From positions 26,664,490 through 26,728,489 of the forward strand of contig OX421499.1 of NCBI GenBank assembly GCA_949126835.1: a stretch of DNA of 64,000 nucleotides, in the 5' to 3' direction. The first letter of the stretch is position 1; every line of letters begins with the position of its first letter. Position numbers and translations under genes: made by a program. The notes beneath the pieces are model-generated. The model made no database searches. It was not told the DNA's origin and saw only the letters and a list, made by a program, of their open reading frames with translations. Shown piece after piece: positions 25,337 through 36,264 of the stretch. Source of the stretch: Anisus vortex. Taxonomy: Eukaryota; Mollusca; Gastropoda; Planorbidae.

Positions 25337-26358
25337 GGTGTGTTGTTTGATACGTAATCACCAGTTTGAAACGCGGTTAAAAATTATTTTTCATGTAAAT
25401 ATAAAGTATAGATACGGTGTTAATGAAATATTGATTTTTTCCAAAGGTTCTGGATGAGAAATGGTTCTACAACTGAAGCACGGTGATTCAAACACAACGT
25501 ACCATTTGTAAGTGAGAGATGTTCTATCACGTCCTCACATTATCGTGAACGGTTTTTATGGACACCATATCAAACGCAACCATGAAGACATCATATGAAG
25601 AGTACATTTATGGTGCTGACATGGAATCGAGGTCATGTCATCGCTATATCAAGGTATATTGACATAATCAACATAGAATCAAGGTCATGTCGTTGCATGA
25701 TTAAGGTACATTTACATTGTCAACGCAGAATGAAGGTCATGTCATCAACATATGGAGGAATCAACAGATCAACACATTATTGATAACATTATAAATTTTT
25801 TTTTGGGTTTATGAACAATTCAACACTATATTGATTACAGACAGATAGCTCGTGGTTAAGTATTAAATGGTAAATGCATTGTAATTATTGTTGTGACATT
25901 ATTGGAACTATTTTATCAAGGTGTTGAAACTCTACAGGATGGATAATCTACAAAGGACCTATGAAATATTCAATGAATGTATTGTTGGACGTTCAGAAGA
26001 GGAAGGTTGCAATGATATTACATGGACCAGTATGAACTGTTATGTTTTCGGATTTGATGATATTTATACTATTGGTTTGTGTATTCTATCAATACAGGAC
26101 AGGATATACTGTGGAACCTTATGGACCTATATGTATTATATGTATTATGGACCTATTAGTGAAAGTTATTGGTTAACATATATTGGTGAATACGTTGGTT
26201 TTGTTATATGTTATTTGTGTTGCATAACATGTTTTGATATAAATTGGGATAATTGTAATTTTTCATATAGTTCTAGTTATTGAAGAGATATATATTTTAT
26301 CAGACTATTTGACGGAGATAAGAATTTTTTTTTATATAGAAATTTGTATGACAAATTT
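25337..26358 (+). other. 3' non-coding module of the retrotransposon
   Basis: About 1 kb between the pol stop and the polypurine region. It contains three tandem copies of a ~52-bp unit (25626-25750) and a 120-codon open frame at 25921-26283 without similarity I recognise. That frame is rich in Tyr, Cys and Ile and has no convincing signal peptide; it may be chance. Confidence 0.5.
25626..25755 (+). repeat. Three imperfect copies of a 52-bp unit
   Basis: Each copy starts GAAT-x-(A/G)AGGTCATGTC and carries AAGGTA(T/C)ATT about 30 bases later. Copies begin at about 25626, 25678 and 25730; the third is partial. They lie in the element's own 3' untranslated part. Confidence 0.7.
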
Positions 26359-26376
26359 AAAGGGTCGATGGGGGAA
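26359..26376 (+). promoter_or_regulatory. Candidate polypurine tract
   Basis: AAAGGG (26359-26364) and the purine run GGGGGAA (26370-26376) end directly at the 3' LTR, where plus-strand priming is expected. The run is short and broken by a few pyrimidines. Confidence 0.55.
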
Positions 26377-26740
26377 TGTGATGATTTAAAATATATATAG
26401 TTATTTTGGTGGGACATAATTTGTATAATCTCTAACCCGGTGTTAATGTACAGAATAAACGAGTGACGTTTTACGATAAAAACAATGACGTGGGAGTTAG
26501 ATTGAACGTAGCGTACATTTGAAGATAAAGACAGACGACCTAAGAATTTGGTAGTGGAAAGACGTGTTTTAGACTAGGCTATATAAACTGTGATGTATTT
26601 GAATTCATCTTGTACATAAATTGCATTAAATATTGAGTTCTCATTTCTACTAAAAGCCGGCAGTTTGTTCATTGATTATTATTGTATAATGTGATCTCCC
26701 TGAGAGTTGTTAACATAATATCTACAAAATAACGGTCACA
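26377..26740 (+). repeat. 3' LTR (364 bp)
   Basis: Same length and, by eye, the same sequence as the 5' LTR. It is followed by the target duplication GTGAT. The ATTAAA in the LTR may serve as poly(A) signal. Confidence 0.95.
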
Positions 26741-27015
26741 GTGATTGAGGCGAAAATAACAAAATAAAAAGATCTAAAGTTGCCGGTAGGTTTGGGCCTA
26801 TATATTATATTGTGATGTACGCCTTAACCAGTAGTCCTACAAATTAAATTTACTAAGAGATGTTTTGACATAAATAAAATGTTTATTATTCAGTTTAAGT
26901 CCCATTCACTAAGCTTATTCAATGTAAAAAAAGAACGCATCTTTGCTATGCAATAAGCACTCTTTTAGGTCTACATTGTGTCTACAAGGTGCGTACTCCA
27001 GACTGTCAGCTAGAC

Positions 27016-29317
27016 CAGGCATGTCAAACGTGCGACACGCGGGCCGCATGCGGCCCTTTGCAAGTACGTGTGCGGCCCGCGCCAAGGATACTGCAATTGT
27101 CTCATTTAATGGCGAAAATGTCAGTTTTAATACTTTACACTGGGTAATCAGAAATCTGATACGGTGCCACGTATAAGAAAACATTACGGCTAGTTTAAGA
27201 TAGTAGGCCTAAGGGTTTTCTATCTATGAAAGTTGGCAGACAGGTCGTTATTGCAATGTTCAAATTTTAAAACAATAGGCCCTAATAACAATAATAAATT
27301 GTATCTTGTGGAATCGTGCTGGTAATTATATTATTTGTATTTATGAAGTACTGCGTAAGCTGACACAGTTTAAAATGGCTACAGCATCTTCTGCTAAGAA
27401 TAAAAGGACATTTGATGAAGAAAGGCGAGTATTTTAAGAAAAATGGTAACTACAGTATTTTTGTACACTGGTAAATGGAAAGATACATTGTTTAGTATGC
27501 AATAACAGTATTGCCACGCCAAAAGAGTACAACTAAAAAAGACATTATGAAACCAACAATCGATCCTGCGAAAAATATGAGGGCTTAATGCGTGTTTCAA
27601 GACTCAAGGAATTGAAGGCTAACTTGATACAGCAACAGCATGTTTTATAAAAATAGATCAAGCCAATGTCGCTTCCCTTATTGCAAGCTATGAACTCAGC
27701 CGAATGGTCGCCATTAGTGGGATAACTTACAGTGAAGGAGATTTCGTAAAGCGTTACCTTATGAATGCGGCTGACATTGTGTGCCCTCAGAAGGCGCAGT
27801 TATTTAAGAATATTTCGTTAACCGGGAACACTGTTACTGGACGGATTGATGAAATGGCAGATGATTTGAAATAACAATTGAAGGCTGCATCATCCAAATT
27901 TGAACATTTTTCTATTGCAATTGATGAGACCGTTGACATCACTGGAATAGCACAGCTTTCAGTTTTTATTAGGCCCTGTGTCAGTGAATTTAATATTTAT
28001 GAAGAACTGATTGAGCTAATCCCAATGCATGACACTACAGCGAGCTAAGACATCTTTGAAAAAGTCGAGCAGATTCTGCATGACTATGATTTTGATTTGA
28101 GTAAACGTGTATGTTTATCTACTGAAGGTGCTGCGAATGGTTGGCAGACATAATGGTATAGCTGCCAAGCTGCAAACAAAAATTGAGAACTCGTATCCAG
28201 ATCGTATTCATCATTTGCACATTTTCACTGCATTATTCACCAGCAAAATTAAGAGTTTATAATTGAATCACGTGCTTAGTGTGGTCACAAAAAACAGTGA
28301 ACTTTATCAAATGCTCTTAATCATCGTCAGTTCAGTAAACTGTTATAAGACATGGATCACCTATGTTCCATTATACACAGCAGTCCGTTGGTTGTCGTGT
28401 CACAAAGTGCTGAAAAGATTTTATTTGCTAAGACTAGAAATTGCTATATTTTTGGAGATGAAAGGTAAAAACAAAGGAAAAAAAAACAAAAAACTCATCA
28501 CTAAGTTTTACGACGACATCAAGTGTTTCATTACAAAACTAAGCTTATGGAACACACAGTTGTCACGTGAACATTGGTTCCTTTTCCTAACTGCAAAGAA
28601 CTAAAAAACCAGGCCAATGCTGAATCTGTACCTTTGCTAAATTTGAGAGTCACATAGAGTTATTGTCAAAAGAGTTCCAGGAAAGATTGAGTGATTTCTC
28701 ATCTTTAAATACCATCTTGCATAATTCTCGGCACCATTCAACTTTGATATTGTCAAAGCGGAGGAAAACGTGCAGATGGAGATATTATAAATGCAGTCTT
28801 ATTATGCATTCAAAGCAAAGTATCTAGAAGTATCTGGCTTCTATTAATACCTTCCTGAAAAGTTTACAAACTTCAGAAAGTTTTCAACTAGGATAGTGGC
28901 AATTCCATTTATGTGTGTTTACAGTTATTTTATTCATGAAATTAACAAAAACTTCTCAGAGAACAAGGCTGACAGATGAACACCTGTCATCCCTGATGAA
29001 GGTCGTAAATGCAAATACATTTCAGCCAGATATATACGAAAAATTGTAATGAAAAGGAGGTATCAAACCTCAGGACAAAACACTGATTAAAGTGTAAAAA
29101 TGATTGAATGTTCATAAAAAAATATGTTGGATTACACTTATTGTTATATTTGGCGTTGTGGGGCGATAGCTTATTAAAAGCCGTTGTAGTAGGCGTGCAA
29201 ATTAATTAAATATAATTCAATAAGATTACAGTGTTTCTTGGATTTGTTGGTGTGGCCCGACGGTATACTCAAAGTATCTTATGCGGCCCATGGTGCTTTT
29301 TGAGTTTGACACGCCTG
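27016..29317 (+). mobile_element. hAT DNA transposon with intact ends
   Basis: Terminal repeats CAGGCATGTCAAAC (27016-27029) and its complement GTTTGACACGCCTG (29304-29317) differ at one base. A perfect 8-bp target duplication AGCTAGAC lies at 27008-27015 and 29318-29325, diagnostic of hAT. The left end has GC-rich palindromic segments (GCGGGCCGCATGCGGCCC). The interior holds a broken GTF2IRD2/SCAND3-like transposase. Confidence 0.9.
27375..28960 (+). pseudogene. Broken hAT transposase (GTF2IRD2/ZBED type)
   Basis: Starts at ATG 27375 with a BED-like N terminus (CLVCNNSIATPKEYN with stop codons around it). It continues in pieces with LSRMVAISGITYSEGDFVKR, FSIAIDETVDITG (27913 on) and TAVRWLSCHKVLKRFY (28377 on). 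These are hallmarks of the hAT group domesticated as GTF2IRD2 and ZBED proteins. Several stops and frameshifts break it, so this copy cannot make transposase. Confidence 0.8.
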
Positions 29318-29404
29318 AGCTAGACAACTGTTTCTCCAATTGGTGGTCCGCAGACCGAGGCCAGTCTGCAAAGGTTGTCAAGATAAGTAGACACTTAGGC
29401 CTAG

Positions 29405-29795
29405 ATCAGTAACTTCTTCTTCTTCTATCCCATAACCCGAGTGAGGCTCGTTGGGGAACCATTTTTTTACAGTTGGGTAATTTTACACCATTCGTCTTGG
29501 TCCTGCGCCGCCCTCTGGGAGTCTGCAAGAGGCAAGCCGGTCCACTCCTTGATGTCATCATCCCATCGTCTTTTCTGCCCGCCTCTCTTTCTCCCACCCC
29601 GCACTGTGCCCTGCAGGATGGTTTTCGCCAGGCCTTTGGATCTTGGCACATGCCCGTACCATTTGAGTTTTCTGGATTTAATGGCGCTGATTCGAGTAGA
29701 TCCGCGTGAGGGTCAATGACGTTGGTGATTCGCTCACGGACAGCCTCATTTGTAACTCGATCTTTGTAGGAGATGTTTAAAATTTTACGTAGGCA
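29405..29795 (-). pseudogene. Non-LTR retrotransposon C-terminal fragment
   Basis: On the minus strand it reads YKDRVTNEAVRERI, then after one frameshift RKLKWYGHVPRSKGLAKTIL and RWDDDIKEWTGL. This is the conserved end of many animal LINE reverse transcriptases. The open part (29467-29649) is a fragment, 5'-truncated at an S2 repeat. Confidence 0.75.
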
Positions 29796-29940
29796 TCAGT
29801 AGCTTAACATCATTTAAAACGGTAATAAAGTTAACATAATTTAAAACAGTAATAAAGATGCAAGACTAGACTCGGACCACGGATGAACGTAGGACGCATC
29901 TTCTTTATAGAAGGAGCGTCTGTAATAGGCTTTATATAAT
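29796..29940 (-). repeat. Dispersed repeat S2, copy 1
   Basis: Contains ATGCAAGACTAGACTCGGAC and CTTCTTTATAGAAGGAGCGT. The same sequence occurs in the opposite orientation at 33005-33215 and in decayed form at 50208-50465, 52075-52110, 52320-53610 (interrupted) and 61480-61525. A ~24-bp segment (TTAACATcATTTAAAACgGT) is duplicated in this copy. Confidence 0.7.
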
Positions 29941-30334
29941 TAAAGATAAGATATACATTTAACCTACGCACCACAAAAAAAAAAAAAAGCACAGAGCAAA
30001 TTTTCTAAAATTAAATTCATCTTTACAAATACAAATCCTTATAAGTATAAGATGTTAATGAAAGCTCATTAAGTCTTCAATTGGTAGTAAGTAGGCCAAT
30101 ACTATGCATGGTTTCATTCATTTTTGCTCGGAGTGGTTTAACAAATAAAACCTTAATAGCACAGGTCATAACACTGTTTCATTCACCCGTGAGTCTTGCC
30201 ACCAAAAAATGTCAACAGAACTGAACTAATAAAATAAAACACAAACACATCCTATTGGAATTATTGACAATAGTTTTTGAATTGCAATGAAACCTTCTAC
30301 AACAAATTTGTCACAGCTTTCGTAATGTGGATTG

Positions 30335-30560
30335 GATAGCCAAGTTAGCTCACTTGGCAAATATCTTTACCATCTTCAAGGAGTTCCATAACTTCATGCA
30401 AGGAAGTATAGATTCATACTGTATAATAAATATATGGATGGGTTGAAAAGAAAGCTGAAAGCATGAGAGAATTAAGATTGTCTAAGGTGAAAAGGCTGTT
30501 TCTATATGTTCCACTATATTTGTCACATCCATTATCGAGGCAGACAAAGAGCTTGGTGTT
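30335..30560 (+). pseudogene. Second hAT transposase remnant
   Basis: Reads DWIAKLAHLANIFTIFKELH then NFMQG, close to the conserved C-terminal segment of GTF2IRD2/SCAND3-like transposases. It is short and broken. No terminal repeats were found, and it is separate from the 27016-29317 element. Confidence 0.5.
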
Positions 30561-30819
30561 CCGATCTAAGAAACGGGATTAATTGTGAAAACGACAGATG
30601 TAGTTGACCTTTTTTAGATTTACTTTCCAACAGAAATGATCCACTGATAGGAGTAATGAAAGCGAAATCCAGTCAAAGCACGGATGAATGTGAATGACAT
30701 TTTGCTAGACACATTTATTGGAATAAACAAAACTGCTTACCGACGATAAGCGGACCTACCTGATTATGCACCTCCATGACACGTGACACAAACTACTAAA
30801 TCGTAGAAAATTTGTAATA

Positions 30820-31260
30820 AATAGAAGGCCACATCTCTCAGAATCGGCAGTCGAAGAGAAAGAGGATAGAAACAGCAGTTAACGTAGCCATTAATTCCAC
30901 ACAGAAAGCCTTTAACAAACTAAGACAAAACACAAATAGGGAACAGCAGTACAGGACTCCGAAAATTAACTTTTGACTTAAGACTGGGCACAACGGACTA
31001 AGGCAACATGCATACCAAAGACTAAGCATTGGAACCGGTAAAGATTGCCCATGTGGGGTGTCTCATGAGACCAAAACATGTGCGTCAAGCCTGCCCCCTT
31101 CAATGAAACAACTCGCAACATGTTCTGGCCACAGAAAACCTATATCGACACTAAGCTTAAACTGTATGGAAGAGAGACAGACATGGAAACCTCCCTGCAA
31201 TTCACCTAGCTATTGACCTTGTTGTTTTACCTCTCCATTTACCAATATTGAGTAGCAAGA
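30820..31260 (+). pseudogene. Decayed non-LTR retrotransposon 3' end
   Basis: Across shifted frames it reads LRLG(H)NGLRQHAYQRLSIG, CPCGVSHET and NMFWPQKTYIDTKL, the cysteine-bearing C-terminal region typical of animal LINE polyproteins. Frameshifts and stops are common. Confidence 0.55.
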
Positions 31261-31477
31261 ATAATTAAAATAAGCGGGAACAACGGGAAAGGACTGCAAT
31301 AATATTCTATGTGAAAGGTGCGTTTGTAACATAGGCCTATAAGAAAATAAGATATGATGGAGCAACACTTTATTTCAATTAGAATCAGACAGTGCAAAGG
31401 CTTAAACTTAAATTATTTTTTATTATTAAATTAAATAGACTACATCCAAGTCACTCTCTATTTCTCTAACCACTGGT

Positions 31478-31665
31478 AAAATCCAGATCTTCCCCCGGGT
31501 CTGAAGGGTTTCCCTGAGTTTACCTAACTCTGAGGGGAACTAATAGGCTATGACATTAGTTAAGGAAAATAAAGGCGGCTGCATGGTCATTGCTGGTCAC
31601 ACAATCCCCTGGTGGCTACGGAATTTTGTGGACGCTGCCTCACTTGCCCCGTGGATCAAACTTGA
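31478..31665 (+). repeat. SINE family S1, body and 3' module
   Basis: Matches, in forward orientation, the reverse strand of the copy at 37385-37670: GGGTCTGAAGGG, CCCTGAGT, AAAGGCGG, GGTCACACAATCCCCTGGTGG and the GCTGCCTCACTTGCC module. The tRNA-like head is missing. Confidence 0.6.
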
Positions 31666-31870
31666 ACCTCGCTTCTTTAAAGTGAGAACACGAGCAGAGA
31701 CTACTCTCTTAGTGCTCGGAGAACAAACACACTTGTGCTACGCAGTGTAGTCAAGTCACCATATAGGTTCGGTGCAAACAGTTGACCGTTTCTATCCACA
31801 CTATAATAATATATTATGTATATATTCCTGCAAGACAGGGCAGTCTTTTGGTCAACGTGGTATGAAAGAG
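31666..31870 (-). repeat. LINE-derived repeat shared with 39340-39500
   Basis: Shares ACACTTGTGCTACGCAGTGT, ATATAGGTTC and CAGTTGACCGTTTC with 39380-39465, followed in both by a CTGCAAGACAGGGCAGTCT-like segment. The 39-kb copy shows that this is the reverse strand of a LINE C-terminal coding region. Confidence 0.6.
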
Positions 31871-32099
31871 ATATTTAAATAAACAAGGCTGCGATATGAC
31901 AATGTTCTTAAAACATATTTTTTTTATAGCATTGGGGCCGTATATTATATTAACTCCCTTTCTACCAATGTATGCCAGGTGTGAGCATTCTGGCACAGCT
32001 GGTAGGAAAAAGAAAATCACAAGTGAAGTCAGTATGTTAGCAGAATTTTCGCTTTCACTTGTGTTGTATCTTACAAAGACCGAATTTAAAAGTCTCTAT

Positions 32100-32640
32100 A
32101 AAAAACAACGGATGAGCCGAAGGCTCTATGGTGTGGGCGTAACGTTGGTAGGGGTGAACGGAGGGGGGGCACACCATGGTTATGTCTGCGCTCCAGCCAC
32201 CTCACGGCACGCCGAAGGCGTGGCGTGCTGCGTAACGAGGTTCGGTTTCCGCAGTCCAGCTTATAAGTCAACTGCGCATTCTCCGATGATCATTTAATTT
32301 TCATGGTGGCTCGCCCGTATACATGCAATATCACCCTGTAGCACAAATCATATAATATAGGTAGGGCCGACTGGCATCCAGGCAGGCGGGTGGTTCGAGA
32401 GACGGGATTGCTGCGTCAATTTCTTCCTCCCCACCGAGGCTCAGGGCCTCTCGGCAGTACAATGGGCCTCGGACCCGCAGCGGGAGCTGTCCCCCATGCG
32501 TTCGCCCGCCCTTGTAATCTTAAGGTGATCGTATCGGCGGTTGACACACTTCGCCAGTCTTTGAGGGCCATGGGTACAGAAGTGTGTTACAAAGACCAGA
32601 TGAGCGAAGTGTTAATACTATGTAAAAAATGAAGTCAGGG
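32100..32640. other. GC-rich island of unknown nature
   Basis: Two patches (32110-32260 and 32365-32560) are strongly GC- and CpG-rich in a ~35% GC region. TACAAAGACC followed by GATGAGC and GAAG occurs at both ends (about 32075-32120 and 32590-32610), so it may be one repeat element. No protein recognised in any frame. Confidence 0.35.
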
Positions 32641-33004
32641 TGGAAGAATAATTTTATTTCTCCTCATTTTTGAGTCAAAGCTAAAAGCTAAGAGTAAATT
32701 TCGAAATCTAGACTAATTTTTAGAAAATTGAAAAACGATGGGATTCAGTTTGGCGACTATCATGGCCAGACATAATAAACTGCTGCTGTTATGGCAGGCC
32801 ACAGATCGCGTGTGCATAAGCCCATCTTCGAGATAGCAGTGTTTTGTGGAAGCTTCAGGAAAGGCCTACATGAATTTGTTTTTCTTGTCTTTGTATTCAT
32901 AGTCTGATGTGTACCAATAGGCCTACTATTGTAGACTATGCTTGTATTCTGCGCCTACTCTTGCGTTAAAATCACCAAGGTGATTTAGCTCTAGGCTCTC
33001 ATGT

Positions 33005-33215
33005 CTTATCTTATCTTATATAAGCTTATTACAGACGCTCCTTCTATAAAGAAGATTATTGCGTCCTACGATCATCCATGGTTGAGTCTAGTCTTGCATT
33101 TTTATTAGTGTATTAAATGATGTTAAGTTTATTAACTGTTTTCCTGGTCTGTTCAGGCAACCCATTCCATGCCCATATGCCAACCGGGAATAAAGAGTGG
33201 GAATATTCGATATTA
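33005..33215 (+). repeat. Dispersed repeat S2, copy 2 (best preserved)
   Basis: Begins near TTATTACAGACGCTCCTTCT, then the near-palindrome CTTCTATAAAGAAG, TTGCGTCCTACG, GAGTCTAGTCTTGCATTTTT and GGCAACCCATTCCATGCCC. The last part is also in the 50-kb copy. I see no clear tRNA-like A/B boxes, so the class (SINE or MITE) is open. Confidence 0.65.
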
Positions 33216-33399
33216 GGCCTACCGAATCGAGGGCCTCATAAAAGTAGTTTTTTTGTTTCCGCTTCAGAACAGATATTTGGAACTTAGAGGCTGAGGATAT
33301 TTACTGATTCAAAGTCAAAGGATATTGATAATTTGATTTAGATAATTATGTTCCTCTCGGAGCTTGATGTCAATAGCTCCGTGAATGCCATGAGTTTGA

Positions 33400-36190
33400 A
33401 AAAAAAAAAGAGACAATGTCCTACGCCTGCTTGAGCTAGGCAGGGTCCGTATCCTTTGATAACTAATACCTTCTTCAAATGCAAAAAGATTCACAAAGTG
33501 CCACGAAGACGCCCACGCTCCAAACATTTGCACCAGCTTGATCTCATTATCGCCCGGCGCTCCGTCCTGACCACTTTTTTTCTTCGCACTCAGCTTTCAC
33601 AGTGCAGACGGCGACATAGATCACTCTTTGGTAGGCCTATATTAAAACTTATTCCAAGAAAACTGCAAAACTGCTAAGGAAAATCACGCTTAAACATGTG
33701 CCGTATTAAGTATTAAGCTCAAATAATGTGGAACAGCTAAACAATCTGATCATAGCGCAACCACCAGGCCACGTGACCCAAATGCAACACGCGACAGAAT
33801 TTTATTAACACCGAATAGCTTCACCTAAGCAAAACCATCTACAATATTTGTATCAATGTCTTTATGAAGGAGGGAAATGAAAGTGCTGGCTGGTTCGAAG
33901 CTCACTACTCACTGTGAGAAGAAAAAAAACCGGCGGTGACTGATGTAAAGTGGAAAGCCATAACGGCATACGAAGCCACTCTAGGCCCTGATATAACCTA
34001 CGATGCATACTGCAACCACTCAAAACAGCCAGAAATAAAGTAGTCTACGAATTTAATGATTGTACGATATTAGCAAAAACACCTATAGATATTGTGCAGA
34101 TCATGGCAGAAGCATTCAATCTGCTGTCGATCAGAGAGATGCCCCCCTTCCCCCCACCCAAAAAAAAATGTAAGGAGGCATAAAAAAAGACCACCGGTCC
34201 ACTCATCTCCAAGTCCGAACCAATCAAATCTAATTAGATGGGGGCGTCCATAAAGTACGTCACGCTCCAGGGGGGAGGAGGGGGTGTAAGAAAGTGTGAC
34301 AGTTTGTGACAGGGGGGAGGGGGGGTCAGGCCATGTGTGACGTCACACATTTATTTATTTTTAATTTTATTAATTTTTTTTCTTTTTTTTAGTAGAATTT
34401 AATAGCTTTAAAAATAATTTTCCTTCGAGATTCTTTACTCCTCCAATCCCAATCAACCAAACAACTGATGGACTCAAAGCGTCAGTATGAGCAGATGCAG
34501 ATTCTCATAAATTTCCTTCATTGTTTGTGGCACAACTCTCAAATTTGATGACATTATGCCGAGATCAACAGGTGTTTTCAAAGTACAACCATAATATGAT
34601 CTTTATTGTCCATCTTTGCAGACCAGCTTACTTGATCAAATTTGCAAAGTGTGTCACTTATACTTTGCCCCACAAACAATGTTGAAGTGACATGTAGGAC
34701 AACACAGAGCTCGAGCTCGGGAGAATGTGCCAACTCCAAACTGTTCCACAATCAACTCAGATAAAACGCATCCATCCTTCGAGAATCGCTGCTAGAAGGC
34801 AAAGAGAACTCATGGCGGTTATTGACAGAAGAGAAAATGCACATTCATAGGATGTTGAGTGGCTAGATGAGGATGAAGTTCATCTGTCTGCAATTATCCT
34901 ACCAGGAAACGATGATGGTGAAAGATTGATGCCAGTCGTAGATGTGGATAAACACTTAACTTCACCATGGATGAATGATGTCCAGTGATATTTTTAAATT
35001 AAACATAAATCACAGACCCGTAATAAAAAGATTCAATATAGCACAAGAGTTTGTCACATAATTTGTCAATCCAGTCTTTTTTAGTCAATTTTTGTGTTTC
35101 CTTTTTATTATTTAATCACTGGGTGAAGTCAAGTTTCGCTAAACTACGTCTTATCCTGTGTAAAAAAAATATTGCACAATCGGAAGATTATCTAAAACTT
35201 TACCTCACCTATTGTAGGCCTAAATGAAAAAACAGCAGATAAATCATGTGTGTTATATAATTGTCTAATCTAATTTTTGCAATTATTGTTTTCAAATTCA
35301 ATATAGATTGAGTTACTGCTTCAATGAATAACTGTGACAACTGTTGACAATTAACTATTCTATTATTAAAGTAATTTTAATTTTTAAGTGAAAATGTTAT
35401 ATTTTAATACTGTTTAATAGTAAAGTGTGTTTTAGATTAAATTTTAAATAGGTGTTAATTAAAAAAAAATTGTTCGAAAGTGTGACGTACTTTAGGGGGG
35501 GGGGTCCGAGATTTGTGACAGTTTGTGACAGGTAGGGGGAGGGGGTTAAAACTGGTAAAAAATAGCGTAACGAACCTTATGGACAGTGCCATAGGTGATG
35601 TGATCACTGGACAAGATAAACAGATCTGGACTGAGTTATATGTTATATACTACCTATATAGGCTAACTATTTGCAACTAAAAATTGCAACACAGGATGTT
35701 GTCTCTGGCTTTGCACTAGACAAAAGCTTATAACTACCACTGCTGAGGAACTCAGTAAATGAACTATGGTATCAAATTTCTACCAGAATCTCAGTGCGAC
35801 TTTCAGGCAGGTGATATTCTCATGATCACTACGCCTATTGCAAGAAAAAAAAACGGGAGCAGCAGAACTAGTCCTCTCCGTTGCTCTATATTGCTCCACA
35901 GATCTGATAAATGACAAAGGCAGAAAATGCGCATTTTTAAGCGTAAAGGACTATACTTCGTGCCGTATATTAGGCCTAAACAACAATTCGGATGTCCGAC
36001 ACGGCTCAGCTTCCTTATCATAAAGCGCATGCATTTAGTATTTCCACAACGCCATTCACAGCACAGTATTCTTATATGGCTCCACTTCCGAACTCTTCCC
36101 AGTGAGTAGTGTAGGCCTACTAGTGAGGTCCTACAGGGGTGTGTCCTGGCAACAAAATTCCTTTAGTGTATATTTTCCTATTTGCTACTC
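33400..36190 (+). pseudogene. Decayed RTE/CR1-like LINE, split by a TIR element
   Basis: At 33470-33675 it reads NTFFKCKKIHKV, RSKHLHQLDLIIARRSVLTT and a later HRSLFG, like the end of a LINE apurinic-type endonuclease. After the insert at 34241-35592 come reverse-transcriptase-like pieces (QQFGCPTRLSFLIIKR at about 35978; a broken VLQGCVLA-like segment at 36130). It has many stops. That both halves come from one insertion is inference. Confidence 0.55.
34241..35592. mobile_element. TIR DNA element with GTCCATAA ends
   Basis: The left end GGCGTCCATAAAGTACGTCA (from about 34243) and the complement of the right end (35564-35592) share CGTCCATAA...CGT.ACGC. Just inside both ends, GTTTGTGACAGG and long G-rich runs recur in the same direction. 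The interior has a decayed frame with a C2H2-like CKVCHLYFAPQTMLK (about 34645) and a tail HLSAIILPGNDDGERLMPV (about 34880-34940). No transposase core recognised; exact ends and superfamily are unresolved. Confidence 0.6.
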
Positions 36191-36264
36191 CGGCACCCCT
36201 TCAAAAATCGCACCCAGGGTCGTGTTGTTATTATATTATGTGTAGGCCCTATGGCATTTTGAAC

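Larger units (their letters stand above)
19461..26745 (+). mobile_element. Complete Gmr1-like Ty3/gypsy LTR retrotransposon
   Basis: Full-length element: 5-bp target duplication GTGAT (19461-19465 and 26741-26745), 364-bp LTRs at 19466-19829 and 26377-26740, primer site at 19835-19848, a 1.1-kb leader, one gag-pol frame (20975-25336), a ~1-kb 3' non-coding module and a short purine run just before the 3' LTR. Enzyme motifs are Ty3/gypsy type, but integrase lies before reverse transcriptase. That order with gypsy enzymes is known from Gmr1 of cod and related animal elements. The frame is unbroken and the LTRs look identical, so the insertion is recent. There is no envelope-like protein. Confidence 0.93.

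Noticed and set aside
25921..26283. Envelope protein of the LTR element
   Set aside because: Only 120 codons, with no convincing signal peptide, cleavage site or fusion-like region; probably chance.
26915..27184. Minus-strand 89-codon gene
   Set aside because: Lies across the hAT left terminal repeat; chance frame.
29441..29719. Plus-strand genes of 78-92 codons
   Set aside because: Antisense shadows of the minus-strand LINE fragment.
31896..32297. 133-codon plus-strand gene
   Set aside because: Runs across repeats and a GC-rich island, with no recognisable domain and no splice-supported context.
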